64,000 nt of DNA from Isoetes taiwanensis (GCA_021234155.1 JAJEKV010000016.1:684001-748000); one strand, 5' to 3'. Positions 45,710-58,007 are shown, numbered from the stretch's first letter. Numbers and translations are program-made. The notes: generated from the letters alone by a model not told the origin.

Positions 45710-47230
45710 GGTGTCAGTGAATATCAAGATATTGCACTAACTGAGACTATTGGTTCTGGATGGAAAACTACAAAGTGCAGAGGCTGATGAATTTGTTTAT
45801 CATGAAATACTTGTGCATACTCTGATCAACAGTCCTCAGAGTGTGTTCATCATGGGAGGAGGAAAAGGTTCAACAGCCCGTGAAGCATTGAAGCACAATG
45901 CTTTTTACCTTTTGCACGTTTGATTCAGGAGGTGGTTGATTTCTGTCGTGCTCATCTTTCTGACAATCGAGAAGTTTTTCAGAGCCCCCGGTTGGAACTA
46001 GTAATAAATGATGCCAAATCTGTGGTTGATGTCATCATTGGAGATCTGGCTGATCCTATGGAAGGAGGACCCTGTGGAGATCTGCCTTGCGAGTTTTTGC
46101 TGGGTAATTGCCATCTTAAAACAGACTTGCTGGTTTGATGGCGTTACAGGTATAGGATTCACATTATTGACCTTGATCCTACGCGGTGACAGGTTGGTTA
46201 GAAGACACATCCCAAGTAGAGAAGTACACAATCACAGAAGAGTTGTACAACAAACGCACTGGTTGCTCCTTCGAGTTGAATTTAATTTATTTATATTTTC
46301 TTATTGATGTTCTTAAAGTTACAGGTGTCTGATGCAGATACTTTTAGGAAATTCAAGGAGAAATGCGTGGCTAATGATCCTTCTTTAAAGGTTTGTTCTG
46401 CCCTGTGTTTCTCAATTTTCATTCTATTACTATAGACCACCATTTTGGTGACAAAACACTGGCAATTTGGACAGATTACTGATGACTATCTGGCAGATCT
46501 AGCAGCTACAATGAAAGTGAGTATGACCTATTGGAGTAAAACACAATAATCTTTGTTCCTATTCTGCAACCCTTCTATACACACAATCATAGATAACTCT
46601 GGTACGGATTAATTGCTATGATTGAGTGAAAAGAACTAATCACGTGGATTATACATTGTTTATGATATACATGTTAGATTCTGTTTAACCTATGCACTAT
46701 TAACATGTTTTGATATTCAGGCTGGTCCTCCTGGCATTCTCTCACATAGGGAAGTTTACACATCCATTTATAATACTTTTAAGACAAGTATTCAAATGTG
46801 AGGCTCTTTGTCCTTTCTACTTTAAAATCTGAGAAATGCATGTAGAACTATATTGTCTGCTTTTATTTCCTGAAAAGTGTCTGATTTTAAGCCTGGCAAT
46901 ATGCTTGAGCAGATGTGGTTGTTTATGCAACCCATGTACCATCATATGTAGACACATGGGGCTGGGTCATGGTAAGATATGCTTCTAAGAATATTGGTCA
47001 TTTAAACATGGCTATGTAATGTATGACCCAAGAATTGATGCATTTTGATAGGCTTCTGATCATCCAATTCCAAAGCTCAACTCTGAGGAAATTGACATAA
47101 AGATTATGCAACGGATCCTTGGGGAACTCAGGTTCTTTGATGGGCTGGGTCTGGTTGCTTCAACTGTCCTTAACAAAGCTGTTCGATTATCGTTTTTCTC
47201 TGAGCCATTGATGAATCTACTTTTAGACTA
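45710..47230 (+). pseudogene. Thermospermine/spermidine synthase-like pseudogene (ACL5 type)
   Basis: Exon pieces match plant thermospermine synthase in order. SEYQDIAL and (after a frameshift near 45745) LVLDGKLQSAEADEFVYHE lead to SVFIMGGGKGSTARE, the aminopropyltransferase binding loop. EVVDFCRAHLSDNREVF and LELVINDAK-IGDLADPMEGGPC follow from 45930, then AGPPGILSHREVY-SIYNT (46721-46798). VVVYATHVPSYVDTWGWVM ends before GTAAGA at 46971, and ASDHPIPKLNSEEID-LGELRFFDG begins at 47052. Several plant splice sites survive. The active-site block after GGPC is missing. Between 46150 and 46515 lie two foreign-looking exon pieces (EKYTITEELYNKRTGCSFEL and FRKFKEKCVANDPSLK/ITDDYLADLAATMK) that I cannot place. 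The C-terminus is lost at TAG 47228-47230. The family transfers aminopropyl groups to spermidine. Confidence 0.85.
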
Positions 47231-48720
47231 GCAAAAGAAACCCACACAGTGCACGTTTTATCTGCTGGCATGGTACAGTCTGACTTATGCTGCATGTAGA
47301 TGTATTCCAACAGAAGATGGAAAGTTAGCCGGTAGATGTATTGAAATATACGAGGATGAACTAGAAGGTGGAATTGAAGGTGATTTGAAACAAGACATAG
47401 ACCCTGGAATCTGGGTACACATGTAGATTCCACAAGCTTGTTTCATGAAAGAAGTTGAGATGGTTACATCCATTCCTCTTGTTAATACCAGTGTGCTGAT
47501 TGAGAGGAGAAAAGTTGATGCCTGTTCTCCGTTTTGAAAGATCTAGTTCCAAAAAGGTACCTGATAATGTGTCAAAAAGCCGTGCCAAATACGTCTCAAA
47601 AGATCTCGGTTTTTGGAATTAGAAGCAATGAACACAGTGACAGTTCTTGTGTCCAAGGATGATAAGCAGCTAACAAAATATGCTCATGCAGGAACTATTT
47701 GGCATGGCTTGTACATTATATTTGGCATGGCTTGGACTGTTGCTCTGATTTTGTTCATTGATACCTAAGCTATCACGGATGGTTTTCAAGTACAGATAAA
47801 TTCCATGGGAATACATGTCACTGATTATAGCAAGATAAATTAAATCATACAAAAAAAAAGCATCACAAAACTTACGGAATAATACGTTTTCCTTGAAGAA
47901 ATCGTCTACAAATCAAACACTTGGATGAATGCACCTACAAAAACAAGAAATGTTTAATACGAAAGGACTATGAAAACCGCTAATTGAATCACTAAACTTG
48001 CAAACGTAAAGCACGATCTCGGTACAAATTGACAAACAAAATAAAAATATCAAAGGCACATTACCGGTTTTGGATTTAGAAGCAACAACGAAGCCCATAT
48101 AGGGTTCTTACCAGATAGGAATCCTTTGGCTTTGTTAGTATGAGGAGAGGAAGAAATGTAAGAGCAAAAACCGAACATAAATCTATTCCAAATCAAACTC
48201 AGCAAACGCAAATGCAACCTCAAATGCAGCTTCTTTAGTTAGTGTCAAAAACTACAAACTTGCAAACGTAATAGACGATCTCTGTACAAATGGAAATGCA
48301 CGATCTCAGTTTTGGAATTAGAAGCAACGACGAAACCCTCCTATCCAACACAGAATTAAAAAAAAGAAACAAGAAATCACCTCAACGTCAATAGAGATTT
48401 GATCGGTACATATGTGACTTGCGGATTGACACAGAAAGAAGCAATTGGACGAGCGAAAGCATAAAAAATAAAGGCTCGATGGAGGGAGGGAGTTATTTCG
48501 CGACCTTCTCCATCTCCGTGCCATTTTTAGCCATTTTTCTAATTTTCTTGGCCATTGATTCGTAAAAGAGAGCATCTTAAGGTGCAGAACATGCCATCTC
48601 ACGTTTTGCTTACTTGGAACTGCTACGTGGATAGCCTAGAATTGCAAGGAGGGTTGCACGCTTGGTTAGGCTGGCGTGCTAAAAATGCCTTAAAAAAAAA
48701 AAAATCAAATAAAATATAGT

Positions 48721-48778
48721 AAACGCAATATAGAATTAGGTCCCATGCACTTTACTAGAGAATCTATGATTTTCAATT
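48721..48778. repeat. 58-bp exact direct repeat, left copy
   Basis: AAACGCAATATAGAATTAGG...TTTTCAATT is identical to 49760-49817. The two copies bracket about 1 kb of unrelated sequence. Confidence 0.9.
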
Positions 48779-49759
48779 GCACTTTACGAGAGAATCTATG
48801 TGTTAAAATGTCTCTATGTGTTAATGTTTTTTCTTGTGCGTTGGATGAAAGCATAATCCTCAAAATATGCTAAATCAAGGGCAAGGCATTTTACACCTCA
48901 TACCCCCGTATAGCTCAACGCTCCCTATACGCCATATACAGATATAAAAATACGTCTGCGAATCACAAATACAGTGCCATCAGCCATTGGCAAGGCAAGA
49001 AAATACTTTTGCCAATCTGGAGGAATCTAGCGAAATCTGTCCAGAAGCTGCCGGAAGCTGCACAAATCTCACAGAGCACAATCTATCTCAAGGTGCAAAT
49101 CCAAAGGCCAACAACAAATCCAAAGGCCAGTGGAAGGAAGGGCCGAAATGTTCTCTGCTTCCTACAACTGAAATGGAAGCAAGGCAAGCATAGAGCACAT
49201 TCTGTATTTGCTAAAACAAAAACGTTCATGGCAATCCATCCGACAAATCAACTCCGACAAAAGCAGCAACAAGGGCTTCTACATCACGCAAATTCAGAGA
49301 AGAGATTCGAGCAATGACTTCTGCATCCAACTGATGCATTTGCAATGGCGAAAAAAAGGCAAGAACTGAAATCGGTGGAGGTCGCAGTTGTAAACAGAAG
49401 CAACGACATGCAAGAAACAAGAAGCAACAAGAAACAAGAAGCAATTGTAATCAGAAACAACAAGAAGCAAGAAGAAGCAACAAACAAGAAGCAGGCCGAT
49501 TTAGCCAGAGCCACCATTTGAGCCCAAGAGCTGTTCGGCCGCCTGCATCGAGCTGTTCTTAGCAGCCCCCGTGAACCCAAAAACTGCTATTTCTGACCAT
49601 GCAAAGCAGAGAAAAAAAAGAAACGCCCCTCAGACCATACACAAAAGAAATTTGAAGCCCCCTTTTTCAAGCCCACCTACGCCCAAATCTTAGGAAAGAG
49701 ATATTTTGGGGGCGTAATAGAGAATCTATGATTTCCAATTATTCATGTTTTGTTTAGAT

Positions 49760-49817
49760 AAACGCAATATAGAATTAGGTCCCATGCACTTTACTAGAGA
49801 ATCTATGATTTTCAATT
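49760..49817. repeat. 58-bp exact direct repeat, right copy
   Basis: Identical to 48721-48778. An additional diverged copy of its last part (GAGAATCTATGATTTCCAATTATTCATGTTTTG) lies just to the left at about 49720-49755. Confidence 0.9.
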
Positions 49818-49852
49818 ATTCATGTTTTGCTTAGATTTATCAATGTTTCAGA

Positions 49853-50548
49853 TTAAACAATATTCTTAAAGATGAAAATGGATACAAATACCGTGTTAGC
49901 AATGGCATCTTTGGAGGCTTTGCCAATGCAAAGGACTACGAAACACGAAATACAAACCATGGCGCAAAGGCAGCCGAAGATGGTATACATAAGCACAGGC
50001 CAGGGCATATTTTTCCCAAAAAAAACCACAAGAGTCATGACCCAAGGAAATTTCTTTTCCATAAACTCGTTAAAACCAGAGGAAGAGGCAACAGCAGCTT
50101 CGTCTTCTGAAAAAAAGAAGCAATTCAAATCGCTAAGCTTGTCTTCAAAGAATCTGAGCCTTTTTTTCTCTTTACCAAGCGTCTGCTCCAACATAATTCG
50201 ACAATTCAGCTTATACTGTGCCACCACGACTGCAGCTAGGGTTGAAGCAATTGTAAGCCAAAAGGGGATCCACAAATGCCTGCACTCCAGCCTTTTCTCA
50301 GTAACGGTGTGTATTATGACGCCCATGAATATGAAATACATGCCCAGTGCGACATTGCTTTCAGATCTGGAGGTATCTATTCTCCTCTCTGTTGATTCTA
50401 CTGCGCCCCTGCATATCTTCACCATATCTGCAATGCGATTCAGCCTTTCCTTCATATCTAGCTCTTCGAATGCTGGAGGTCTGGGTGTATAATCTGCATA
50501 ATTGGGTCCCCAAATTGGGTGCGCTTGATGCTCATACTGACTTGCCAT
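49853..50548 (-). CDS. Unrecognised multi-pass membrane protein, 231 aa
   Basis: A clean single-exon frame starts at ATG 50546-50548 and ends at TAA 49853-49855. The first roughly 60 residues are soluble and polar. Four hydrophobic stretches follow: about 66-85 (GMYFIFMGVIIH), 92-113 (FWLTIASTLAAVVVA), 172-188, and 190-212 (MYTIFGCLCAMVCISCFVVL). A charged, probably coiled segment lies between the second and third (KEKKRLRFFEDKLSDL). There is a cysteine-rich patch in the fourth. I do not recognise the family. A TATTTAAG motif about 60 bases upstream on the sense strand could be a TATA-like element. The absence of any stop over 231 codons in AT-rich DNA supports a real gene. Confidence 0.7.
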   Translation of the reverse strand: MASQYEHQAHPIWGPNYADYTPRPPAFEELDMKERLNRIADMVKICRGAVESTERRIDTSRSESNVALGMYFIFMGVIIHTVTEKRLECRHLWIPFWLTIASTLAAVVVAQYKLNCRIMLEQTLGKEKKRLRFFEDKLSDLNCFFFSEDEAAVASSSGFNEFMEKKFPWVMTLVVFFGKNMPWPVLMYTIFGCLCAMVCISCFVVLCIGKASKDAIANTVFVSIFIFKNIV

Positions 50549-53228
50549 TGTTCTTCTGCAAAATGGAAATGCATCTGCTCTGTAACAAGCTTTCGCTTAA
50601 ATATTGTCCTGCCCCACATCTTAACTGCATTTTGTTGAATAGACAGGCCATTGCCTAGTACCAAGTCTTCATGGACTTGGCATCTTCATAGACTTCATAA
50701 GTTGTAATGTTAGACCCAAAAATCTGTTGCATTTACTTGAGGAAAACGCAGTAACATCTGGGTCTTACATGCTAATGACCTGCTTCTTTCAGGTTATTCA
50801 AAGACTAAGAAAGTCGCGGAAAGGAAGTAAGCTTACGTTTTCATAACATAGAGGATTATCAAAGATGAAGACGATGAAAGTCCTAGAGTTTGTAAAATGG
50901 ATGGTTATAAGCCACAAGAATGGGCTAGAGCCACACTTGGTTGGGAATAACTAACTATATGAGTGGATCTGTAGTCTTAGCCACAACTAGCTTTGCTGAC
51001 TTTGTTTACTGGCATTATTAGGTTAACCAAAGTCATGTTTGGATATGATGAAACGGACATGCAGAAGTTACAATTACACCAAGTAGCATTCTTGGCAAGT
51101 TGCTTAAGGTATTTGATCTGTATTTGTTGTTAGCAGTTTTGGAAATGCCAATGCAATAGTCAAGTCAACAGTGAGATATGCACCAACCAAACCATGGGAA
51201 GCTTCTGTCGTGAAAACGCCATACTTTCTCTCTGTCCCACATCCTCACACATTGGTGATTGCTATTTTGCCAAATATACTGAGGTTTGTATTACACGCCC
51301 ACTTGCAGAAACAGACAGCCATTCTGGCTTAATATTTAGAAGATTCCAGACAGCCAGTGTTGCTTAACATTTAGAAGATTCTGCAAAGTGTGATTGTGGT
51401 TAAAAGAAGGATGCTCATTCAATTAATTTCATAAGAAACAAAAGGACGTCACACTAGTCTAGGCAATGCCGTGATCCACATTGAATTATGCAAGTTTGGC
51501 ATAATATTATGACCAAAATTTTTGATCTTTGTGTTTGTTTCTACATTGGGTGCATCAGGATCAAATCATCATTTACAGAATGCCCTCGGGTTATAAAAGA
51601 GTCCCACAGGGTTTTTTGGTGAAGAAGACATCTCAAAGTGCAACACTGTAACGTGCGGAAACATTCCAGTACGTTTCCTGCCCAAATTTCGTTGCCAATT
51701 TGTGGCAACTGGATATTTGTATTCTTTTTCAAACTTGAAGATTTTTTTCAGGCATGAAAAAATATCTCCTCAAAAGAACAAGAAGGAACCAAAATTACAT
51801 GCAAACATTTAAGTGAGCTGCAGGGGATATAAAGGGAGAAATTAGAGATATCTAAGTTTTATAGCTCCAATCTACGTGCAAATGTAAATCAACTCAATCC
51901 AAATGGAACTCGTGACACGGGGAATCTATAACATCCCTGATGAAGGTTATATTTACTACCCTTCAAATTGCGTTATGACTTCATGCCAAAAAGGTCACTA
52001 GATCATTGGAGAACGGAGAAGCTATTATGGACATACATCCTCAAAATAAATACGCATCTAGAATGGTAATTTCCTGCCTGGACTGTTTATGAGGTCAGAG
52101 AAGGTAGAATGATCGATATAATTGGATATCAAGCCTTTTGTTCCAGAAGAACAGGGGATGACAATTCATTTAGGCTCTCTAGCTTAATCTTAATTAATTT
52201 ATGCCATTTCACACTCTTCTCATAGAAAAATATTTTCATTTATTTCTTTAATACACTTCATATTGCCCTTACACAATGAAACTGACAATTTCAATCAGGT
52301 TTGAGGCTCCTGCATATCTCTTACACTTGCAAAGATATACCATCCATCATTTTTACTAAAAGAGCAAAAGTTGATTATTTATTCTAATGCGGGGTTCAGT
52401 GGAAAGAAAATTCTAAAGGTCCAAAAGGCCTAATCAACAAGTTGCAAGTGCCAACGATATGTGCAGACAGTAAAGGAGAATAAGAGAAAGAAGAGGCAAA
52501 CAAAAGTACAAAGTTTAACAAGAAATGAAGCAACAGAGTGCAGATAGAGCAGCTTTTCCAGACCAACACGTCAAACTTGACAGGACTAAATCTAATATTA
52601 CTGATGCCACTCTTGTAACTACTTTGATGTGGTTTACTGCAGAAAAGAGTGGTTTATGGTTGGCTTTCTGATAATTACACAGATTCATCAACTCTGAAAG
52701 CAAAAGTAATGAGTGCATGTTTGTGGACTAAGTTGCAAGTGCTCTTTTAGTAATTGATGCTTTTGTTACTCTTCTAGATTGTTACCCTTGTATACATGTT
52801 TGTCTAATGATTTCTCATCATTCATCAATCTTTTTTCACAATCTCAGGAAAATTCTTTCCTTTCTTCTCTCTGGTTTCACACTTTAGAAGTGTCACAGAA
52901 AGGCGGCCTTGCAATGACAATAACTCTGGTGTTCAGCTTAAGCTTGTATTTTTTCATAATTTTCTTAACTATTCTTTTTTCGATATGGTTAATAAACTTC
53001 GAAGAATGCAACTGAAATAAAACCAGGGGATTAAGCCAAGTTGTGTGTGGATATTGATTAAGCTGAAGGGTTTGTTTATGCACATCAAACAAAAGTTCCG
53101 TGATTATGCAATTATGGTAATTTGTTGTAGCATATATGCTGAAGCGATACACTAATGTGGGTGCCTTCTGCTGAAGACTGATTGATGCATACAGGTAAAT
53201 TTATATATGTATAAAACAATGGCCATGA
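50549..53228. other. Intergenic sequence, nothing recognised
   Basis: No frame here has family features. The sequence is AT-rich, with no repeats that I can relate to the others in the window. Confidence 0.5.
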
Positions 53229-53771
53229 TCAACGAGACATGGTAAGCTTAGGAACAACGATGTAGGTATCAAACAAGGCAACGCTATCAGGGATATTGAG
53301 GTAAGTGGTGGTATAATTAGCGAAGCCAGAGGCCATACGGAAGTCACCGGTACCACCAACTATGGCGATTTCCTTGATACCAAGGCTACCAACAGATTTG
53401 TCAGTGCCTTGGAAGGCTATGGTGCCATTAAATCTGGAGGTCTGCAACACAGCGCTGAACACTAGGAATGCATGGGAGGCGTCCACAGCAGCGATCATAA
53501 AGGTCCCTTTTGCGCGCCCAATTTGATTTGCTGTGGTGAAGTTGGGCCCGTCCAGAATTTGGTTATCTATCACAAACACAGACCCGAACTGGGTTGTATT
53601 TGTCTCCCCATTTGGGCCTGCTACTCGAACTCCGGTAGCATTTGGAGAAGTGACCTTGTCATACAGCCACATTTTCAAGTGCATTTTTTTGAACGGCTTG
53701 CCCTCTACTCTGGCCACAGAAAGTATTACCAGGATCTGCAACAGCAGTATAACTGCGACACTGGCCCTCAT
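53229..53771 (-). CDS. Dirigent family protein, 180 aa, secreted
   Basis: The start at ATG 53769-53771 is chosen because MRASVAVILLLQILVILSVARVEG is a textbook signal peptide. The frame is open further upstream, but that extension lacks such a start. The mature part shows dirigent family features: a MWLYDKVTSPNATGVRVAG N-terminus, FGSVFVIDN, IGRAKGTFMIAA, a central segment with GTIAFQGTD, and EIAIVGGTGDFRMASGFA near the end. There is one exon, as usual for this family. Dirigent proteins act in the cell wall and fix the stereochemistry of coupling of phenoxy radicals (lignan and related pathways). N-glycosylation motifs (NAT, NTT, NFT, NGT, NYT) are plentiful. Which monolignol or other phenol is used cannot be told from the sequence. 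Confidence 0.95.
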   Translation of the reverse strand: MRASVAVILLLQILVILSVARVEGKPFKKMHLKMWLYDKVTSPNATGVRVAGPNGETNTTQFGSVFVIDNQILDGPNFTTANQIGRAKGTFMIAAVDASHAFLVFSAVLQTSRFNGTIAFQGTDKSVGSLGIKEIAIVGGTGDFRMASGFANYTTTYLNIPDSVALFDTYIVVPKLTMSR

Positions 53772-53867
53772 CGTGCACACAAGTTTGAGACTTGCCGGAT
53801 CTGCTGTGTATGTATAACTCAGAAGCAAGCGTTTGGATTCTGAGATCCCTAATGGCAACGTCCAGTA

Positions 53868-53875
53868 CTTATATA
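53868..53875 (-). promoter_or_regulatory. TATA box of the dirigent gene
   Basis: TATATAAG on the minus strand lies about 97 bases before the chosen ATG. This would give a start of transcription near 53842 and a 5' UTR of about 70 bases. It supports the shorter start codon choice. Confidence 0.65.
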
Positions 53876-54600
53876 GTGGCTATTTGGGCTTGGTCGTATT
53901 ATTATCTATAATGAACACGCTAAATTCTTGGTCAAGATTGTTGTACCCTAGAGAAGTTTCCCTCAGTTCCTTCCACTTTTGCACACAAAGGTTTTGTTTG
54001 ACAAATTCTTCTCTGATTCATTCAAAAGGTTTGTTTTGTTTGTGCCAAAGTCTTGGATTTTACCTATGTTGTTAACCTCTGCACGCAATATAGGCTCAAG
54101 TTGTCAATGCTTTACTTACTCCATGTGCACTGCATAGGTTGAATTTGCCACTATGTTCTACTCCCTCTGCATAGGTTGAAGTTGTCACTGGTTATCTACG
54201 TCGCTGACATTACTGCATGCTCACATATGCATGCTCACATATTCTGTGGTCCATCTTGAGATCTTCAGGATATTTCTATTTGTAGACGTGTACTATTGTA
54301 GTCCCCAATGTTTTATGGTTGTTCAAATTGAGTTGGGATGAGAGCAACCCAAAGGCCTTCATGAACATGTTGATGCTTACACTTCTTTCTTTTCGGCAAT
54401 TGACATTGACATTGATCCCTGCGATTTATATAGATGGTTTTGTAATTAGAACTTTTGTGTGTCATTTATTTGATTTCTCTACCTCCTTAAGGTACTATAT
54501 ATACTATACCTTAAATGACACTGCCATATTGTCTTTTTGTTTATTTAATATTGTACCTACAAATTATTTTTAAAAATACAAATAATACATACCCCTCCTC

Positions 54601-54601
<1 letters not shown>

Positions 54602-54633
<32 letters not shown>
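54602..54633 (+). repeat. A32 homopolymer
   Basis: Thirty-two consecutive A residues, preceded by CCCCTCCTCC. Confidence 0.9.
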
Positions 54634-54635
<2 letters not shown>

Positions 54636-55181
54636 TGGCAAAAGCACGTCTGAAGATTGATTGCCTGTGGGGCTCGAGGGTATAATTTGCATGATTTTTG
54701 TTTTCATCTTGTTTCTATTGGGAGTATTTCAATTTCCTAATAAGTTCCTTCAGAATCGTTAAGCTGTACAGATAGAGATTCAAATATGAATCTATCTTGA
54801 AACCATAAAATAAACCCTTTGCATGTTAAATTGTGAGTTAAATGGATTCATAACCATTTGCCTAGAAAAAAGATCTTGTTGTCACAAAATGCTTGACAAA
54901 TTGGCAATGTGGGTTGCAAAAGAAGCCTAAATTGCTCATATGACACTTTAAGGATTTTATTGACTTGCCATAGGGTTTTGGAAGAATGTGCTCATTATAG
55001 AGACATGCTAACCGTCCATGGAAGAATGGGCTCATTATAGAGACACCCTAATTGTTCATGAATTTGGAGTTAACAGTATGGTGAAGTGCCATTTTGAATA
55101 GGTCAATAAATAGTTTATAAAAAGGAATATTGCCGCATTTTGAATCCCATTGATACTGCAAGACATTTAATAGCACTTTCT

Positions 55182-55285
<104 letters not shown>

Positions 55286-55539
55286 GTGCCTAATTTGTTC
55301 TACAATGACATCATGAATAGTAATTGAGTGTGTTCCTTCTGTTGTAGAAAAATCAACTCATGTATACCACACAAAATTTTTGTTAACAATAGATACATAT
55401 AAAAATCATTGCATTATTTGCAACTATGCTTTTGGTAGCTTTCTATATGGTATTATAAACCCCAGTTACTATAACATTCCTAACTGACATGCCCTTAACC
55501 AACTGGGCAAAACTATCTAGACGTTTATGAGTAGTCGCT

Positions 55540-55830
55540 TCTACCCATTTATGCCGGTGTCTTGGAAACGCGACAAGAAGATCCACTTGAGCATAACCTC
55601 CTAAAGGTATGATCCTAGCATCCATACCGAAGTCGTGCTCAATATCATATATAGCGGCTGGCCAAGCCTGATCAACTCAGCATAGCGTGTCCGGATTCGA
55701 TCATTCTAGATAGCTTTGAAGGGTTTGACATTCATCTTCAATGGCTCCTATTTGGCAGCATTGACAAAGCCTGTCCTGGCGTGGTTTTCCAATCCATCTG
55801 CACATCTCAATTCGAAGATGATGTGCATCT
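55540..55830 (-). mobile_element. LINE reverse transcriptase C-terminal fragment
   Basis: On the minus strand it reads CRWIGKPRQDRLCQCCQIGAIEDECQTLQSYLE, a cysteine-rich tail like that at 34040-34310. Nucleotide similarity is clear over about 280 bases (shared CCTCCTGAAGGTATGATCCTAGCATCC-type and TTTGGCAGCATTGACA). The rest of the LINE is absent. Confidence 0.6.
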
Positions 55831-56090
55831 GTGTGATTTGAGGCAATGAGTCTGCGCCTTTTCATAGGCAAATGGGTATGCAAGTAGCATTGGGGCCCCG
55901 TTCCAATGTGGGATTAGGTCGATTTGGGTGTGGAGCTCGTTGTCGGAATCGCCAAGTCGTAAATTTCTGAAATAGCTGGCTTCGCCAAATACCTGGGGTG
56001 GAAAATGGCCACTGCCCATCTGCGCGGAAGTATGAATTCCGAAGCATTAGGATGTTCTTATTGTTGCGCATTCTAAATCGAGCCTTAGAC

Positions 56091-56107
56091 ATTTATAGTT
56101 ATTACTT
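56091..56107. repeat. Target-site duplication, left copy (17 bp)
   Basis: ATTTATAGTTATTACTT is identical to 58008-58024 and immediately precedes the retroposon. Confidence 0.93.
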
Positions 56108-58007
56108 GATGAAAGCAGTGCAGACATCTAGCGGGGCGCTTAGGGTTGCCAGCGTCTATTCTTGTAACTTGAGCATCAGGACTCCGTTTTCGATGATCTT
56201 TAGTTCCTTGGAAAGCTTATTCCGAGAGCTTTCTATCAGTATAAATTTTACTAGGGTTTGTTATCAGGTTAGTGGCCGGATTTGGGCCTGTGTGATTTCG
56301 GCCACTTTTAGTAGAGATGGGGAAGACAGATAGTGCTCCAGCTTCTAAGGCTGCGGCAAAACGGCGTGAAGCTACTGCCAGTTTGGTGATACATGGTCCC
56401 CCAGATACCGTGCAAAAAGAGCTAAATAATTCTGTTGAAAGTTCTTTGCCATCGTTGGTGATTGCTCCAGGGGGTCTTGAAGAAAGGGATTTTCCTCCCT
56501 TGCAAGGCGCTGCGAGTAAGGGAGTGGAAGTTAATGGGAATTTGCATCAAACATGTACAGAATCCAGTCCTAATGTAGGTGCTCAGCCCCAGGCAAATGA
56601 TAGTGCTTGGAAGTCATCTGATTCTGTTGAAAAAGTTTCATATCAAAGATTTAGTGATTGGCTTTGTAAAGATATATCTAGTGCATCTAGAAAGGCAAGG
56701 GTAGCAGCTGCTTTACAGGTATTGTCTGAAGGGAGTAAGGATGAGTTGTCCGCAATCTTGGACACATTGAAAGCTCGACAGACTCAGCTTCAACAACAAT
56801 TGCCTCCAGATGATATATTTTACCAACCGATTTGTCGGGATGTAGTTAAGCTTCGGTATTCTGTGATTGAGGTGGACCATCAAGCTCATATTAAGTGTGC
56901 TGAGAACCTATCCTCATGTGCAGTCCTTGGTTATTTTACTGGTGGCTATTTGGATTTTTCACGGTTCCGTATTTGGTTATCTCGGCTTTTGAGACGCCTT
57001 CAGCTTCCTCCTTTTCAGTCCATCAAGTTGTTGGCGAAAAACTTTGTTCTTATTATGTTTGGACTCTTTGGTATCAAGAGGGATTGATCCACTTGGTGGT
57101 ATGATGTATCAGTATTACTCTCCTGGTTTTACACCAGATATGGTTCGCGCATTAAAGATGCCTTGTTGGTTCTCGATACCTAATCTTCCTCCTGATCTAA
57201 TGGCCCATCAATTTCTAGTTGCAATTGCAACTTGTCTTGGGGTTCATATCTCACATTCCATCATGAACGGTCCGAGGATTTGTGTCTCAATGCCAGTGGA
57301 TTCGGCTTTACCAGATTGTATAGTAATGAAAAGTGGGCCTTGGTATAAGAAGTCTTCTGAATGGTCCAGAATTAGCCCCTCTGTTTCCTGACAAGGAGGC
57401 TTTTGCTAGCTTTCGTCGAGGCACTCGTGCATCTCAGACATCTGTTCAACCTTCTTCTCAGGATCAAGCTCCCGTTGTTACTTCTTCATCTATTCATGAT
57501 CAACCTTTACCAGTTGTGTTGCAGTCCTCATCCATGGAAGATGCTCTAATTCCAGTTCCGACAGTGTCGTCTTTAGCGCCATCATCTGTACCTGTAGTTC
57601 ATTCTTCTCTCCATGTTGATGCTTCTTCCTCTCATGTTTCTGAGGTTGTTATGGATGATGGTCCTAATCTTCTGTGCGCAAAAGAGTCATGGCAGCAGGT
57701 CAATTGGAAGAAGGCGGCAAGGAAGAAGTCTGTTATGTCATCTCACGAGGCTATCCCGCCTCGTTCTATTCAGTGGCATGATAATTTGATGTCTGTTGAT
57801 GATCATCTCGATGTGGTAGACCATGTTGATTGTGATGAGGCCACTAAACGCCTCAAAGTGGCACAAGGAGTGTGAGTATATACTGTGTATAGGTGGTTTT
57901 GCTTAGTGGACTACTTCGTCCTCTAGGTTTTGAGTCCCATGTCACAGGTCCCTTGTATGTATCTTGATTTTTCTTGATAATAGATTGTCGTCCTTCAAAG
58001 AAAAAAA
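56108..58007 (+). mobile_element. 1.9-kb retroposon carrying only a LINE-type ORF1
   Basis: A perfect 17-bp target-site duplication brackets the segment, and it ends in an A-rich tail (AAAGAAAAAAA), so both ends are defined. A 5' UTR of about 210 bases, an ORF1 relic (56317-57875) and a 3' UTR of about 120 bases fill it. There is no endonuclease or reverse transcriptase, and too little room for them to have been lost by 5' truncation. It was therefore mobilised in trans, like the ORF1-only half-L1 elements described in mammals. Confidence 0.85.
56317..57875 (+). pseudogene. LINE ORF1-type protein (DUF4283-like), two frameshifts
   Basis: The ATG at 56317 follows the 5' UTR. The first block (to about 57070) has a polar N-terminus, an AAALQVLSEGSKDELSAIL helix and a CAVLGYFTGGYLDF segment. 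After a frameshift, the second block (about 57060-57370) reads SRGIDPLGGMMYQYYSPGF, KMPCWFSIPNLPPDLM-HQFLVAIATCLG and RICVSMPVDSALPDCI. These follow the pattern of the DUF4283 RNA-binding fold of plant LINE and retro-element ORF1 proteins. A second frameshift leads into a long Ser/Pro/Val-rich tail that ends with a basic RKKS stretch and TGA near 57873. It would have bound element RNA. The assignment is by pattern, not by alignment. Confidence 0.65.

Larger units (their letters stand above)
47231..49852. other. Intergenic sequence with duplicated blocks, no gene supported
   Basis: At 47990-48100 and 48240-48340, similar blocks recur (CTTGCAAACGTAA-G-ACGATCTC, TTTTGGAATTAGAAGCAACGACGAA). A 58-bp direct repeat flanks 48779-49759. 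Low-complexity AAGAAGCAACAAGAAAC repeats lie at 49400-49490. Frames in this stretch have no recognisable features. Confidence 0.5.

Noticed and set aside
53772-53858. Longer N-terminus for the dirigent protein
   Set aside because: It would put 29 polar residues before the signal peptide and would place the start close to or before the predicted transcription start.
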